Of a DNA stretch of 64,000 nucleotides, positions 38,740 to 61,400 are shown piece after piece; positions within the stretch are counted from its first letter, which is position 1, and each line of letters starts with the position of its first letter. This DNA comes from Latrodectus hesperus. Taxonomy: Eukaryota > Arthropoda > Arachnida > Araneae > Theridiidae. The notes below the pieces were generated by a model. It made no database searches. It saw nothing but the letters and a program-made list of their open reading frames with translations, and was not told where the DNA came from. The position numbers were made by a program, and so were the translations under genes. The DNA lies in assembly GCA_037975125.1 (NCBI GenBank), contig CM075862.1, positions 62,844,779-62,908,778 of the forward strand. The letters are read 5' to 3'.

Positions 38740-39540
38740 TACCGGGTGTTCTAAAAGAAACTTCCCCTATATACTATAATCCCTTCTATTCTAACCATTT
38801 ATCTTATCAAAATGAAAGTTTAGATATACTTATTTCAATGTATATGGTCCAGATTGTGATGATTTCAAACAATAAACCTCTCAAAGTTACTATTGCATGA
38901 AACAATTTTGGAATTTTTGAATCGCAACACCCTCTTTTTTCATGCGTAAATTTATCACATTTCAACACCTTAAATAACTTTGGAACGAGACACAAAGGAC
39001 GTAAATTGTTGGCCTAAAGCATTTGCAAGGAAGAAAATCGTAAATAACCAATTTTTACAAAAGAGAGGAGAGGGAAAAGGATTTCTTTCAATTACAATTT
39101 TTAAGCGGGGCCACTTTGACAGATGATAACGCATTAAATGCAGGAGATTATCGATAGCAAAGAGGAACGTATCAAGGCAGGAAGAGAATTTGTATAACTT
39201 CTCATTCTATGGCCTCTTTAAGTCTAACAGTCTCCGGGGATTTGATGTGTACACATTAGATATCAGATAATCCTAGAGCCAGAAATCCATCGGAATGACG
39301 TAAGGGGAACGAAGTGACCATCAAATTACAATGGTCTGCGTGATGACTCTTTGATCCAAGTGCTGTTGCAGCACTAGTCTAACACTTTCCGAAATGTTTG
39401 GAGGAGCACCATATTGCACCCATACGATGTCATAAAGGACATTTTGCTGCCGAAATTCAAGAATTATGCAATTTTCCACCATTGCTTTATAACGAGACTT
39501 ATGACGGATCACGCTTGCATATCTCTTGATATGATTTGAT
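38740..39540 (-). pseudogene. decayed mariner-like transposon with transposase, minus strand
   Basis: On the minus strand, 39510-39320 reads RYKAMVENCIILEFRQQNVL, then VWVQYGAPPNISESVRLVLQQ and HLDQRVI. This follows the arthropod transposase pattern VWMQDGAPPHI...LLQQxFGDRVI. After a stop (expected shortly before RSPDLNP), it continues RSPYVIPMDFWL and then YLISNVYTSNPRRL, matching RSPDLNPxDFWLWGYLK. The middle catalytic Asp is replaced by Tyr and the Trp of FWLWG by a stop. The last Asp remains, about 41 residues after the Tyr, a wider spacing than DD34D mariners. At 38740-38768 the + strand has TACCGGGTGTTCTAAAAG, a typical element end, so the 3' end is defined. The other end was not found. 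It is inactive. Confidence 0.75.
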
Positions 39541-41790
<2,250 letters not shown>

Positions 41791-41794
41791 TTGA

Positions 41795-42540
41795 TTAATG
41801 GTAAGGTTTTAATAGATCTTTAGTTGAATTTCGGTCTACTTTGAAACATATTACCCTCTGAGAGGTACTATATATCTCAGATACCATTAAAACAGATCTG
41901 CTGTATTTCAAATGATTTTTTGCAAAGGCTTGGAGAAAGCAATACATTATATACAGTAAAAGAGGCACTAGTGACCAGAGGCAATATTCTACCAATGTCA
42001 TCTTAAACTCTCTTGCAGTATCCGAGCTATTCTTTATGTTTTCCCGATTCCTGCAGGAATATCTGGTAGAAATGTTTCAGTTAAATCGTGAAGTTCCCAT
42101 CGGTCTCGCTTCCAGAACATTCATTTTGGTTTTATACACCGTTATTTATAAACACCACGTAAGGTCGAGTGCAGAAAAAGAGAGTATTTATTTTCATCTG
42201 TCAGACATGCCATCTGTATTATTTTTCATGTGTACTTTTTCTGTTGGAATACTCTGAGTTTCATGAGAATAAATGTTGGTGCTCTTCTTCTCTCTCAACA
42301 TGACTTCCAATATATTCTTTATTTGTTTCCTACATTTTAGAAGAGATGGAACGAAGTGTCGAGTTTCCAAATGTTTGCCCAGCTTTTCGACATTTTATAG
42401 TTCCGGAATTGCTACTGGCGTTTTACTCTATGCCATTTATTTAGTTTTTTTAGTCTTCTCTGTATGCTTTTCTCTCTCTTCAGTAATGGCAATGAGATGT
42501 GTGAAAAAAATCAAATCAAAATTGAAAGAGAAATGAAATT
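41795..42540. other. unidentified protein-like patch, both strands
   Basis: This 750-bp block has a more balanced base composition than its surroundings. Plus-strand frames include 42036-42257, with an NREVPIGLASRTFILVL segment just after a TCTCTTGCAG acceptor-like sequence (about 42011-42020), and 42273-42536, with a hydrophobic GVLLYAIYLVFLVFSVCF segment. The minus strand has 42001-41795, with a hydrophobic LWSLVPLLLYIMYCF segment and a basic tail. Hydrophobic segments with polar flanks on the plus strand could be a broken membrane protein, perhaps a chemoreceptor, but this is a weak guess. No family is established and several stops interrupt every full-length reading. Confidence 0.2.
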
Positions 42541-44639
42541 TTCACTAGAAAAACCGTAACTCTCCACAAATTGCTCCATCTACTATAAAATTTAATGTTT
42601 ACTTTAGTAAATAGGGCTTGCAACTATTATGTATTATTCATTTTTTTAAATGGAAAGTAACTTTTTCAGTTTTACTTTTTTATGGATGGAAATGACTATT
42701 AGCTTTTGAAACTTATATTTATATATTTCATACTTAAAGATAAAATTCCCGTTTGTGTTTTCAGAAAAAAACTGTAATTTCTGAAAATGGAAAGCAAAAT
42801 GTTTAAGCATATATAAGCTATTTTGTTTTATTATTGTCCATCAATAATCAGCATAAATATTTTTTTTCATTTTTTGAATTTTTATTTATTATAAAAAATT
42901 CCAATTAAAATTATTAACATTTTTAATTAATTTTTTTATTTATATATTATAAAACTACTATCCTTCTACTAATTCACACAAATGTTTTAAATAAATCATA
43001 AAACTATATTGTTATACTGAATAACAATGCGAGTTCAGTATATTTGTATTCCATATAAATACTAAATTAACATATATGGTAAGAAGCTTCATTAAATAAA
43101 ACCATTTTATGTAAAAGTGTATTATGGCTAAGTGCAAAATTTATGAGTGTTTTGTAAGAAAAAATGAAATACATTTGCTTTTTTAATTGTATACTATATC
43201 AAAATTGCATCTTCTTTTTGTAATATATTCTTATTATATATTGAAAAAACTAATTATAAATTTTCAATATCATAAAACATAATTACTTTAAGGCATACTT
43301 TAAGACATTACTTTAACAGACATTCTTTTAAGACATATACTTTAAGGCATAAAAATGTATGCAATTATTTAATTAACTAGAGAAAAACATTTGAATGTCA
43401 TGTATCGATATTAAATAAAAAACAAATTTGAATTAACTTCAATATTAATAAGTAAAGGTTAGAAAATAAAGCCAATTCTTAAAAAATTAATGGAATATTT
43501 GCAATAAATTTAACAATATTATCACTTAAAATATCAAAAATATTATCAAAGAATTTATGTAAGCATTAAGAATTTATATAATATGTGAATAAAATAACAC
43601 ACATTTTTATTTTCAAGAAATGGTTTCTCGAAATTCTGTAACTATTCTCGAATCCTAATTAAAATAACAATGCAATAAAGTGGAAAATATTTTTGAAATT
43701 CTCTTTTAGGAGTGAAATTTATTAATGAACCGAACGGATTAAATAATGCAACACAGGAGAATGCAACAAATTTACTTGCGTTTTGTAACACAAGGATTAA
43801 ACAAAAAATATTTTATTAAAGACTTGTTATCATATTAATCACTGAAACTTTTCCAGAAATTTCACAACGCCATGAAAATCAATTAAACGCATAGCTTTCT
43901 CAATTAAAGTAGTTTCTTCAGTAGAAGGTGATTTATCGCATGGGTTTTTTATTCTATACCACTACCAATACTAAAAATAATCATATTTTGAAGCAATCAT
44001 ACTTTTGAAATGAAGTTCTTTACATAAAATAGGTTAAAGATCATTTCTTTAAATTTTTGAGCATTTTTATTGAAAGAACATCATTACTTTCTCATTACAT
44101 CCTATTTTAGTTAATGATTTTCTTTCCTTTATGAATCTTCTCAATTAAGTTCTTAATATTTTTCATAGTAATTAAAAAAGAAGAAAAATAGATTTTATAA
44201 ATATTATGTAAGCTGCTATAACGTAGAATGTATTTCTTAAAATGAACTGTAAAAATAATTATGAGTTATTATAAAATGTAAATTCATCTAATATTATATA
44301 CACTTTTGTCTAATCTCCAATGTTATTCACATTTTAAATTTCTCACTTGATTCTGAAATCTGAATTATAGATTGAGAATATTTATTTATAAATAATGTTT
44401 CATAGCACATTTTGTTTATATTCAAACGAATAGAAATAGTTTACGTGATGTATTAAATAACAGTTTTTGTTTCAAAAATTGTTTTAAGCGTGCATAATGA
44501 AATATTTGAAGAACTGTTCCCATAATTTAATAAATGTAAAAATGAAACTATGAAAATGTATTCATTTTAACTCAATTGCCATACAATCAGGTTCATGAAA
44601 ATAGAAACATTATGAAGCAATTATGCAAATTGAGCCAAA
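42541..44639. other. A/T-rich intronic DNA with a short tandem array
   Basis: No gene. A degenerate tandem array of about five 12-15 bp units lies at 43284-43350 and is listed separately. Confidence 0.55.
43284..43350. repeat. degenerate short tandem array, about 5 units
   Basis: Variants of ACTTTAAGRCAT occur about five times in 67 bp, with spacing of 12-15 bp. This is a small minisatellite. Confidence 0.7.
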
Positions 44640-45780
44640 CTTAAAGGAAATTCAAGTAGTATGACAAAGTCATTACGTGTACGAGGAACAAGAACACGTT
44701 TATATCGACTGCTAGTTCCATGGCCATAAGGACTGTAAAATATCGTTGAAATATGTTTGATGTCTTCTGTCTCGGATAGATTTTTAATTTCTGAACAATC
44801 GTCAAAAACAGGGAGGACCATATCAACAATTTACAGATGTTATATGAAGCCACGTAGTCAGTTTGCCTGAGGCATGAATTTTGTACCGTGAAATTACAGT
44901 ATGCAAAAATAGTCATGCATGTTTGGATGAAATGTACTGGAATGAATAAAACAATAGGAAAAATCTCACTTTGGAACACTCAATAGAGAAACGGCAATCG
45001 ATGACAGGCTTCTCCACATGGCTGTGACGAACCATACATAGTTTGCAACTATGTTAGCGCAATTTTGAAATACGGCTACTTATGTTTTGTTGTTAGTCTC
45101 AGTCTCTTTTACAGTATAAAATACGTGAAATGGTTCATCTACGCATAAATCCACCTGTCACTGAATAGTAGACGCCTTCAATTTCAAAGGACTCTACAAG
45201 ACACTGCATGGCATGCACAGTGATAATAAATTGTTTTCCTCAATGAATCTCGAAATAAATTTGATTACCACTCGATGGAAGAGTGTGCTTCAGACGTTGA
45301 AAAGGGAAACGGCTGCTCCTTCAGTGATTAATCAAGCATTATACCACACAATTGTATGATATCATGATGTTCGAAGTTGATAGTGTGATAATTTTTATCT
45401 CACTTAGCTCTCATTATATTCAACCTCAACAATGATCGACAATGAGGAAATTGTGCAGATGACTTGTCATTGTACGACACATTTTGAGTGGAGTAATTCA
45501 ACAGAAAAATACCCTTGCACAAGATTCTCAGTCTGCATATTTCTTCTTTAGCGGACAATTTATTTTACTTCTGCCATGCGATGCTTATTCTTTGGCTACG
45601 TCACCCATTGAACATATCTGAGATTTCAATGGTCGGTGCTTTGCTCGCACTTTTGTTGCATCAAACAGTAAAACTGAACTTTTGAGTCGAGACTCAGCCA
45701 TCTGAAACATTACTGCCCACAATTACATTCAGAAATCATATGATTTAATGTTATCACATGTACAGGCTAGGAAATAAAAG
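44640..45780 (+). pseudogene. decayed Tc1-like transposon with DDE transposase
   Basis: Plus-strand fragments follow the Tc1 transposase order. TAIDDRLLHMAV (about 44992-45027) matches the family's TAxDDRYL block. FLNESRNKF at about 45236 matches FTDESRF, with the first catalytic Asp changed to Asn. IQQKNTLAQDSQSA at about 45496-45537 matches FQQDNARPH, with the second Asp changed to Lys (codon 45505-45507). SPIEHI-stop-DFNGR at 45601 matches SPIEHIWDMMGR, with Trp changed to a stop. The Glu (45610-45612) lies exactly 35 codons after the Lys codon, the DD34E spacing. AHNYIQKSYDLM at about 45716 matches the terminal IRNLIDSM block. Frame changes separate these parts. The N-terminal DNA-binding part (about 44640-44960) cannot be followed with confidence. 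No clear terminal repeats. It is certainly inactive. Confidence 0.8.
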
Positions 45781-45798
45781 TACTGATTTCTAACGTCC

Positions 45799-45816
45799 TT
45801 TTTTTTTTTTTTTTTT
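45799..45816. repeat. T(18) homopolymer run
   Basis: A run of about 18 T residues immediately after the Tc1-like relic. It may be chance or mark a decayed boundary. Confidence 0.7.
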
Positions 45817-54261
<8,445 letters not shown>

Positions 54262-55635
54262 ATATGGGGGATATTCTAAGTAAACTTGTGTAACTTTCAA
54301 AATGTTTCATCTCAAGAGAAATCTATTTTTTAGCACAAGGTAAACAAGAAAGTTCTTGCCATTTTTCCCTTTGGCATTGAATGAAATGAGAACAAGTATG
54401 CAATTTAGTATATTGCATGGTTAAGACACTTGTCGGTCCAGGGTATAAATAGGAAACTTTTTTAAAAGCAAGTACATCGCGTATACTTATCAATCGTAAC
54501 TCGCACAGAAGCAAAGAGAAATGGATGTGTTGAAGGACATTGTTCAATATTGTTTTCTTAATGACATCAAAGTGGGCTTATAAGCTGCTGCCTCAAATCG
54601 CCGAATATGCCAAGCATTTGGGGATAGTGCTTGGAAAGAACGTATGACAAGGCATTGATTTTACAAGTTCAGGTCTTCAGATTTGTCAATCTGTGGTGCA
54701 ACTCGCAGTGGACTACCACAGGCCTTTGATGAAGAATCCCTGTACGCGACCACTGAGAAGGTGAGTAGTCAAACGTGTGGTAAATTCGCAAGACAATGTA
54801 CCGATTCTCTTAAAGGGTTACTCTTCATCTACACAACTTAGGTAAGGCTTATAGGCTGAGCAAGTGGGTTCCTCACATGTTGTTCGAAGTCCATAAGCAG
54901 CAACGAGTGGCAGCCTATTTTTCGTTCCGTTTTCGCCACCGTAATTGGATTCTTTCTGACACTACCAAATGTTCGAAACATTTGTTGTCTCCCCAGGGTA
55001 TTGACCTGCACAGTACAGGGCAACTTATGCTCCCACGCAAGATTATGATTTGTATTTGATGGACACGATTTCAAGTGGTTCGCTTTGAGCTGCAACGAAT
55101 GTTCCAAATGATTACTATGCAAATTTCGACTAGCAGCAATTGGAACGTGTGCAACAGGCATTGCAAAAGAAGGATATTCGCAAGGGTGTTCAGTTCTTGG
55201 CCGATAAAGCCATGCCGCCTATCGTGCTGATAGCAAGGAATATCATGCAAAAACTTGAATATGAGACTTTATGCAATCTTCCAAACTCACCTGGCCTTTC
55301 CTCATCAGATTACCACCTCTTAAATTAACTGGGCAATCATCTTCTGGAATAATGAACCAATGAAGCAAACTTGAGACAAGCACTCACGGTTTTCTTTGCG
55401 TCCAAAACTTCCGATTGTTAAGGCAAGAAATGGCGCAACTGTAGACACGTTAGCAGAAGAAGCTAAATCTCAATGATGATTGATCGAGGACTAATAATAG
55501 GTTATTTTTTAGTATGCTATGCGCTTTTGGATAGTTAAAAATGGCAAAAGCTTTCTTATTTATTGCGTATTAATACAAAATCATATATTTTATAACATAA
55601 AATAGAGCATAATTCTCCCATTTACTTAACCTAAT
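54262..55635 (+). mobile_element. decayed mariner element
   Basis: The transposase relic (54521 to about 55500) is flanked by sequences that may be the element's ends. On the right, 55627-55634 reads TAACCTAA, the reverse of the TTAGGTTA start typical of mariner ends. On the left, a GGGGGATATTCTAAGT phrase at about 54266 is only loosely similar. The boundaries are therefore approximate and no TA duplication is claimed. Confidence 0.55.
54521..55500 (+). pseudogene. decayed mariner transposase (DD34D type)
   Basis: Following the plus strand across stops and frame changes gives MDVLKDIVQYCF (54521), then AASNRRICQAFGDSAWKERM and a CGATRSGLPQAFDEE segment matching the second helix-turn-helix and linker of mariner. 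Next come HMLFEVHKQQRVAAYF (about 54873), NWILSDTTKCSKHLLSPQ (about 54944) and LMLPRKIMICI. Further on are LERVQQALQ (about 55139), FLADKAMPP with Asp at 55203-55205, and ETLCNLPNSPGLSSSDYHLL with Asp at 55308-55310. The two Asp codons are 35 codons apart, the DD34D signature. The first-Asp segment (TSDEKW in intact mariners) is altered. The C-terminal FFASKTPEFY-like region is recognisable at 55391-55421. Stops and shifts leave it inactive. Confidence 0.88.
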
Positions 55636-57819
<2,184 letters not shown>

Positions 57820-57978
57820 CTAAGAGGCATGCGAACAAATTTTCTTCGACTTCAGAGCAATGATTTCTGGAATGTTGTAATCATTACAGCCACTGAACCA
57901 GAAGCGGCTTTGATAATTATTGAATTGTACTGCATCATACGAATCTTCTAAATGACATCCCTTTATTTGACCATCCAT
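57820..57978 (-). CDS. small open frame, 52 codons, unidentified
   Basis: On the minus strand, ATG (57978-57976) to TAG (57822-57820) encodes MDGQIKGCHLEDSYDAVQ, then FNNYQSRFWFSGCNDYNIPE and IIALKSKKICSHAS. The composition (Trp, Cys, Gly, Asp, Pro well represented) is unlike chance A/T-rich frames nearby, and the block 57820-58110 is less A/T-rich than its flanks. A CCAG just before the ATG could be an acceptor. I do not recognise the protein. It may be an exon fragment or an old mobile-element piece. Confidence 0.2.
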   Translation of the reverse strand: MDGQIKGCHLEDSYDAVQFNNYQSRFWFSGCNDYNIPEIIALKSKKICSHAS

Positions 57979-58286
<308 letters not shown>

Positions 58287-58344
58287 ATAATATACAATAA
58301 AATAATATAATATATAATATAATGTAAAAAGAATAATACAATAT

Positions 58345-58930
58345 ACTTTTATTCTATGTTTCTTTTGATTTTCGAACAATCTATTGAACATATGTTCAAT
58401 CTGTATAATATATGGCATTTTCTCTTCATTATTCTCTATTTGGCATTTGATTAATTTAAAAAAATTACGATTAGTTATATATATATATATATATTTTAGT
58501 ATATATAGAAAGCATAAATTAGAAATATCATAGGCAAAATTGAAAGATACAAGAATAGATATAAAAATTGAAAATACAAAAATAGATATGAATTTCTTAT
58601 GCTTAGTAATACATTCAGCGCAAAAGCAGCTTAAAAAGAATTGCTAAAATATAAATAATAATAAATTTAAAAAAAATTAATCAAAAACGAAATGAAGAAT
58701 AATAATTAATTTATAAAATTTTTCAAATATCAAAAAAATACCTTTTATTCGAAATTCTTTAAAATTTTAAATTATCTATTGAACATATTTTCTATCTGTT
58801 TACTAAATTTTGTATTTTCACTGTATTATTCTCCGTTTAGTATTTAGTTATTATTCTCCATCTTGTATTTGAGAATAATTTTATAAACTCATTATTATTC
58901 CCCATTTGGTCTTTGATTAATTATATAAAA
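58345..58930. repeat. diverged direct duplication, offset about 395 bp
   Basis: Sequence at 58345-58480 recurs in diverged form at about 58740-58880. Shared landmarks include CTATTGAACATAT (58381 and 58776), a T-rich stretch, then ATTATTCTC and a TTT-(G/A)-G-(C/T)-ATTT motif. A further ATTATTCCCCATTTGG at about 58892 resembles the same block again. A short (AT)n of about 19 bp lies between the copies at 58476-58494. Confidence 0.6.
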
Positions 58931-60028
58931 TTTATAATTTATAACTGTTATCTATAAAACTATGAATGTATTATGTAGATAATTTAGTTAAATTAAGAGA
59001 TTATATCAAAAGATAAAAAGAAGCGAAAATTTAGAAAAAACAGGCAATCTCACTTTTTACTACTGTGAAATTTAATATTTTATATAAATCAGATTTTAAG
59101 AAGATAAGTGTGAATAAAAATATGCTTAGTTAGCAAAATTGAATGTAGTTTCGGCAGTCGGACGTTACTTTGTGTAGTTGTATGTTAATTTATGTACTAA
59201 TAGAGGACCTTACCATTGAATTACAAATTAATGCAATGAAAACACGTGTAGTGTGCCTAAATGTGAAACAATATACCTTTTAGTGATACTAATACAAAAT
59301 AAATATTTTAAACACTGAAATTTAGTGCTAATATTTAGCAGAAAATTTTCAAGAAATAGAGACGTGAATTAATTATACAGTAAATTTATTCTTATAACAA
59401 ATTATACTAAAGTAAATATTTGCACGTCTTTTAAGTTCTCATAAAAAGAAATTTTCAAATAGAATTCTCAAGAAATTTCTAAAATATTTTACAACAAACA
59501 TCGAATCAAAAATGTACAAAAATACATTAAAAAAATTTAATAAATGAAATTTATATTGTATTGCTTCGTATATAAATTATTTTAAAGTTTATATAACACT
59601 TAAATAAAATATTCAGAAATATTAGTAGAGAATAGATTATTGTCAACATTTTAAATTTGTCTCAAACTCTACTGAGAAAAATAAATCTCTATACATAATT
59701 TGAATTTCCTATAAATAATCCGAGTACTGTGGATTATTTAATGTAACTCTCAAACATATTTAAATTTATTGTATTAAAATATTTTATTAAATACCATATT
59801 TAATAAAACTTTCCTTATTCCTCATGTTTGCACTCTGCTGATGGTAGAGAAGACAGAAAAAAAAAACTGGTTGAAAATTCTTAAGTTAATCTAATACACT
59901 TCAATAAATATCAAAGTAGAGGAAAGAATCAGAGAAGATCTTGCGTCAGCAGAAGTGATAATGAAATTTTCCGAATACAATTGGAAGCGAAACATTCTTT
60001 ATGATCTTCTTTTCTCTTTATAAAAAGA
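58931..60028. other. A/T-rich intronic DNA
   Basis: No gene. A perfect 12-bp inverted repeat with a 3-nt loop lies at 59782-59808. Confidence 0.55.
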
Positions 60029-60036
60029 ATATATAT

Positions 60037-60130
<94 letters not shown>
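60029..60130. repeat. (AT)n microsatellite, about 102 bp with C and G interruptions
   Basis: A/T alternation with C bases near 60040 and 60044 and G near 60075. Confidence 0.95.
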
Positions 60131-60134
<4 letters not shown>

Positions 60135-61139
60135 ACCTTATAAGGTAATGGATTTATTTTCACAGTAGATTTTAATAATGTAATAGGTATAATTATATAA
60201 TTAGGTAGAGAGAGGCTTGTTAGAAATAAATCTTTTAAAAGAAAACTATGATTAAAATTATATGTTATAATAAAAGTATGAATTCATCATAAAAGTTTAT
60301 TTTAATAATAAGACTTTTCTGGTTTAACATTTCTTACAAAAATTAACTTGACAAATCTTGGATTGATATTATGTTGCATAATTTTCTTTGACACACTTAA
60401 AATTTATGAAATTAAATAAGTATTTAATTAAAAGCTGAATATCAGAATATATGTGTAACCTTAATTTTAAGATTGTTAATTTGAAATATATAATATTCAA
60501 AATATTCTGAGAGTCATCTCTTCATTATGAGAAATAGATATTGACTAATTAAAATGAATGTTATTTGATAATTTAGATTCCAGATGACATCAATGTCTAA
60601 ATATCTGTGTATGTAGTTTACAGTAGATTTTAATAATGCAACTAAAATGTATTTTTATTATTGAAATTAATTTATGAAAATAAAGAAATAAATTTGTTAG
60701 TAATCTTCTTACATTGAAATGAATAATAAAATTTAAACAATGAGGATATTACTTTGCAGTGCATTAATTATTGATAAACAAAGTCAGATATTGTGAACAA
60801 GTATCACTTACCTTGCTAATTGTTTCGAAACAAAATATTACATAATTGCGTTTTGCCTGTTGCATTTTAACATTTCAGTCGATATTTATCATATATTTGA
60901 GTAAAATTATCCAAAATATACATCCAGATAATTGTTAAGTATATAGGAATGTCATTAAATGTTTCCGAATTTTTATGTTTTTTAAATTTAATTTTAATAA
61001 TAAAATTACATAATTTCAAAGTAAAATACCAATTCATTCGAAATAAATATTTAATAAACATGTTTAACATTAAACGGTGTAACTACTGTGTGTTTGTAAG
61101 AAGTCTTTTTTCATATCAAATCGTATAAACGTTTCTCAA
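60131..61139. other. A/T-rich intronic DNA
   Basis: No gene. A 19-base phrase ACAGTAGATTTTAATAATG occurs at about 60162 and again at about 60619. Confidence 0.55.
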
Positions 61140-61400
61140 GCAGCATTTTTTGCTTTCCCAGCTAATATTCCTGCATTTTTATTTAGAGATCCGAGAATTC
61201 TTCGGTCAATTACACACACCCAAGGGAAAATCGGAGCGACGTTTTTAGTTCTCATTCCGCCCTTTGGCAACCATTAGTAGAAAGTTTCGTAGTGTTTCTG
61301 AACAAATTATACGAGAAGGCGTTTTTATGACTGGCTTATTAAGCGCGTAAAAATTGTAATGTCTTCTGGGGAAAGCAGATAGCTATGAAGCTTTAAAGAA
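61140..61400. other. GC-richer patch, unidentified
   Basis: An acceptor-like TTTTTATTTAG (about 61171-61181) precedes an open stretch reading RDPRILRSITHTQGK, then IGATFLVLIPPFGNH, then a stop. CpG dinucleotides are present. I cannot name a family and no donor is obvious. It may be a small exon, a conserved regulatory block or a decayed element. Confidence 0.2.

Noticed and set aside
44621..44979. Two overlapping minus-strand frames (66 and 112 codons)
   Set aside because: The plus strand in this region continues into a Tc1 transposase relic, and the minus frames have no recognisable motif.
54838..55161. 107-codon minus-strand frame
   Set aside because: Antisense shadow of the mariner transposase relic on the plus strand.
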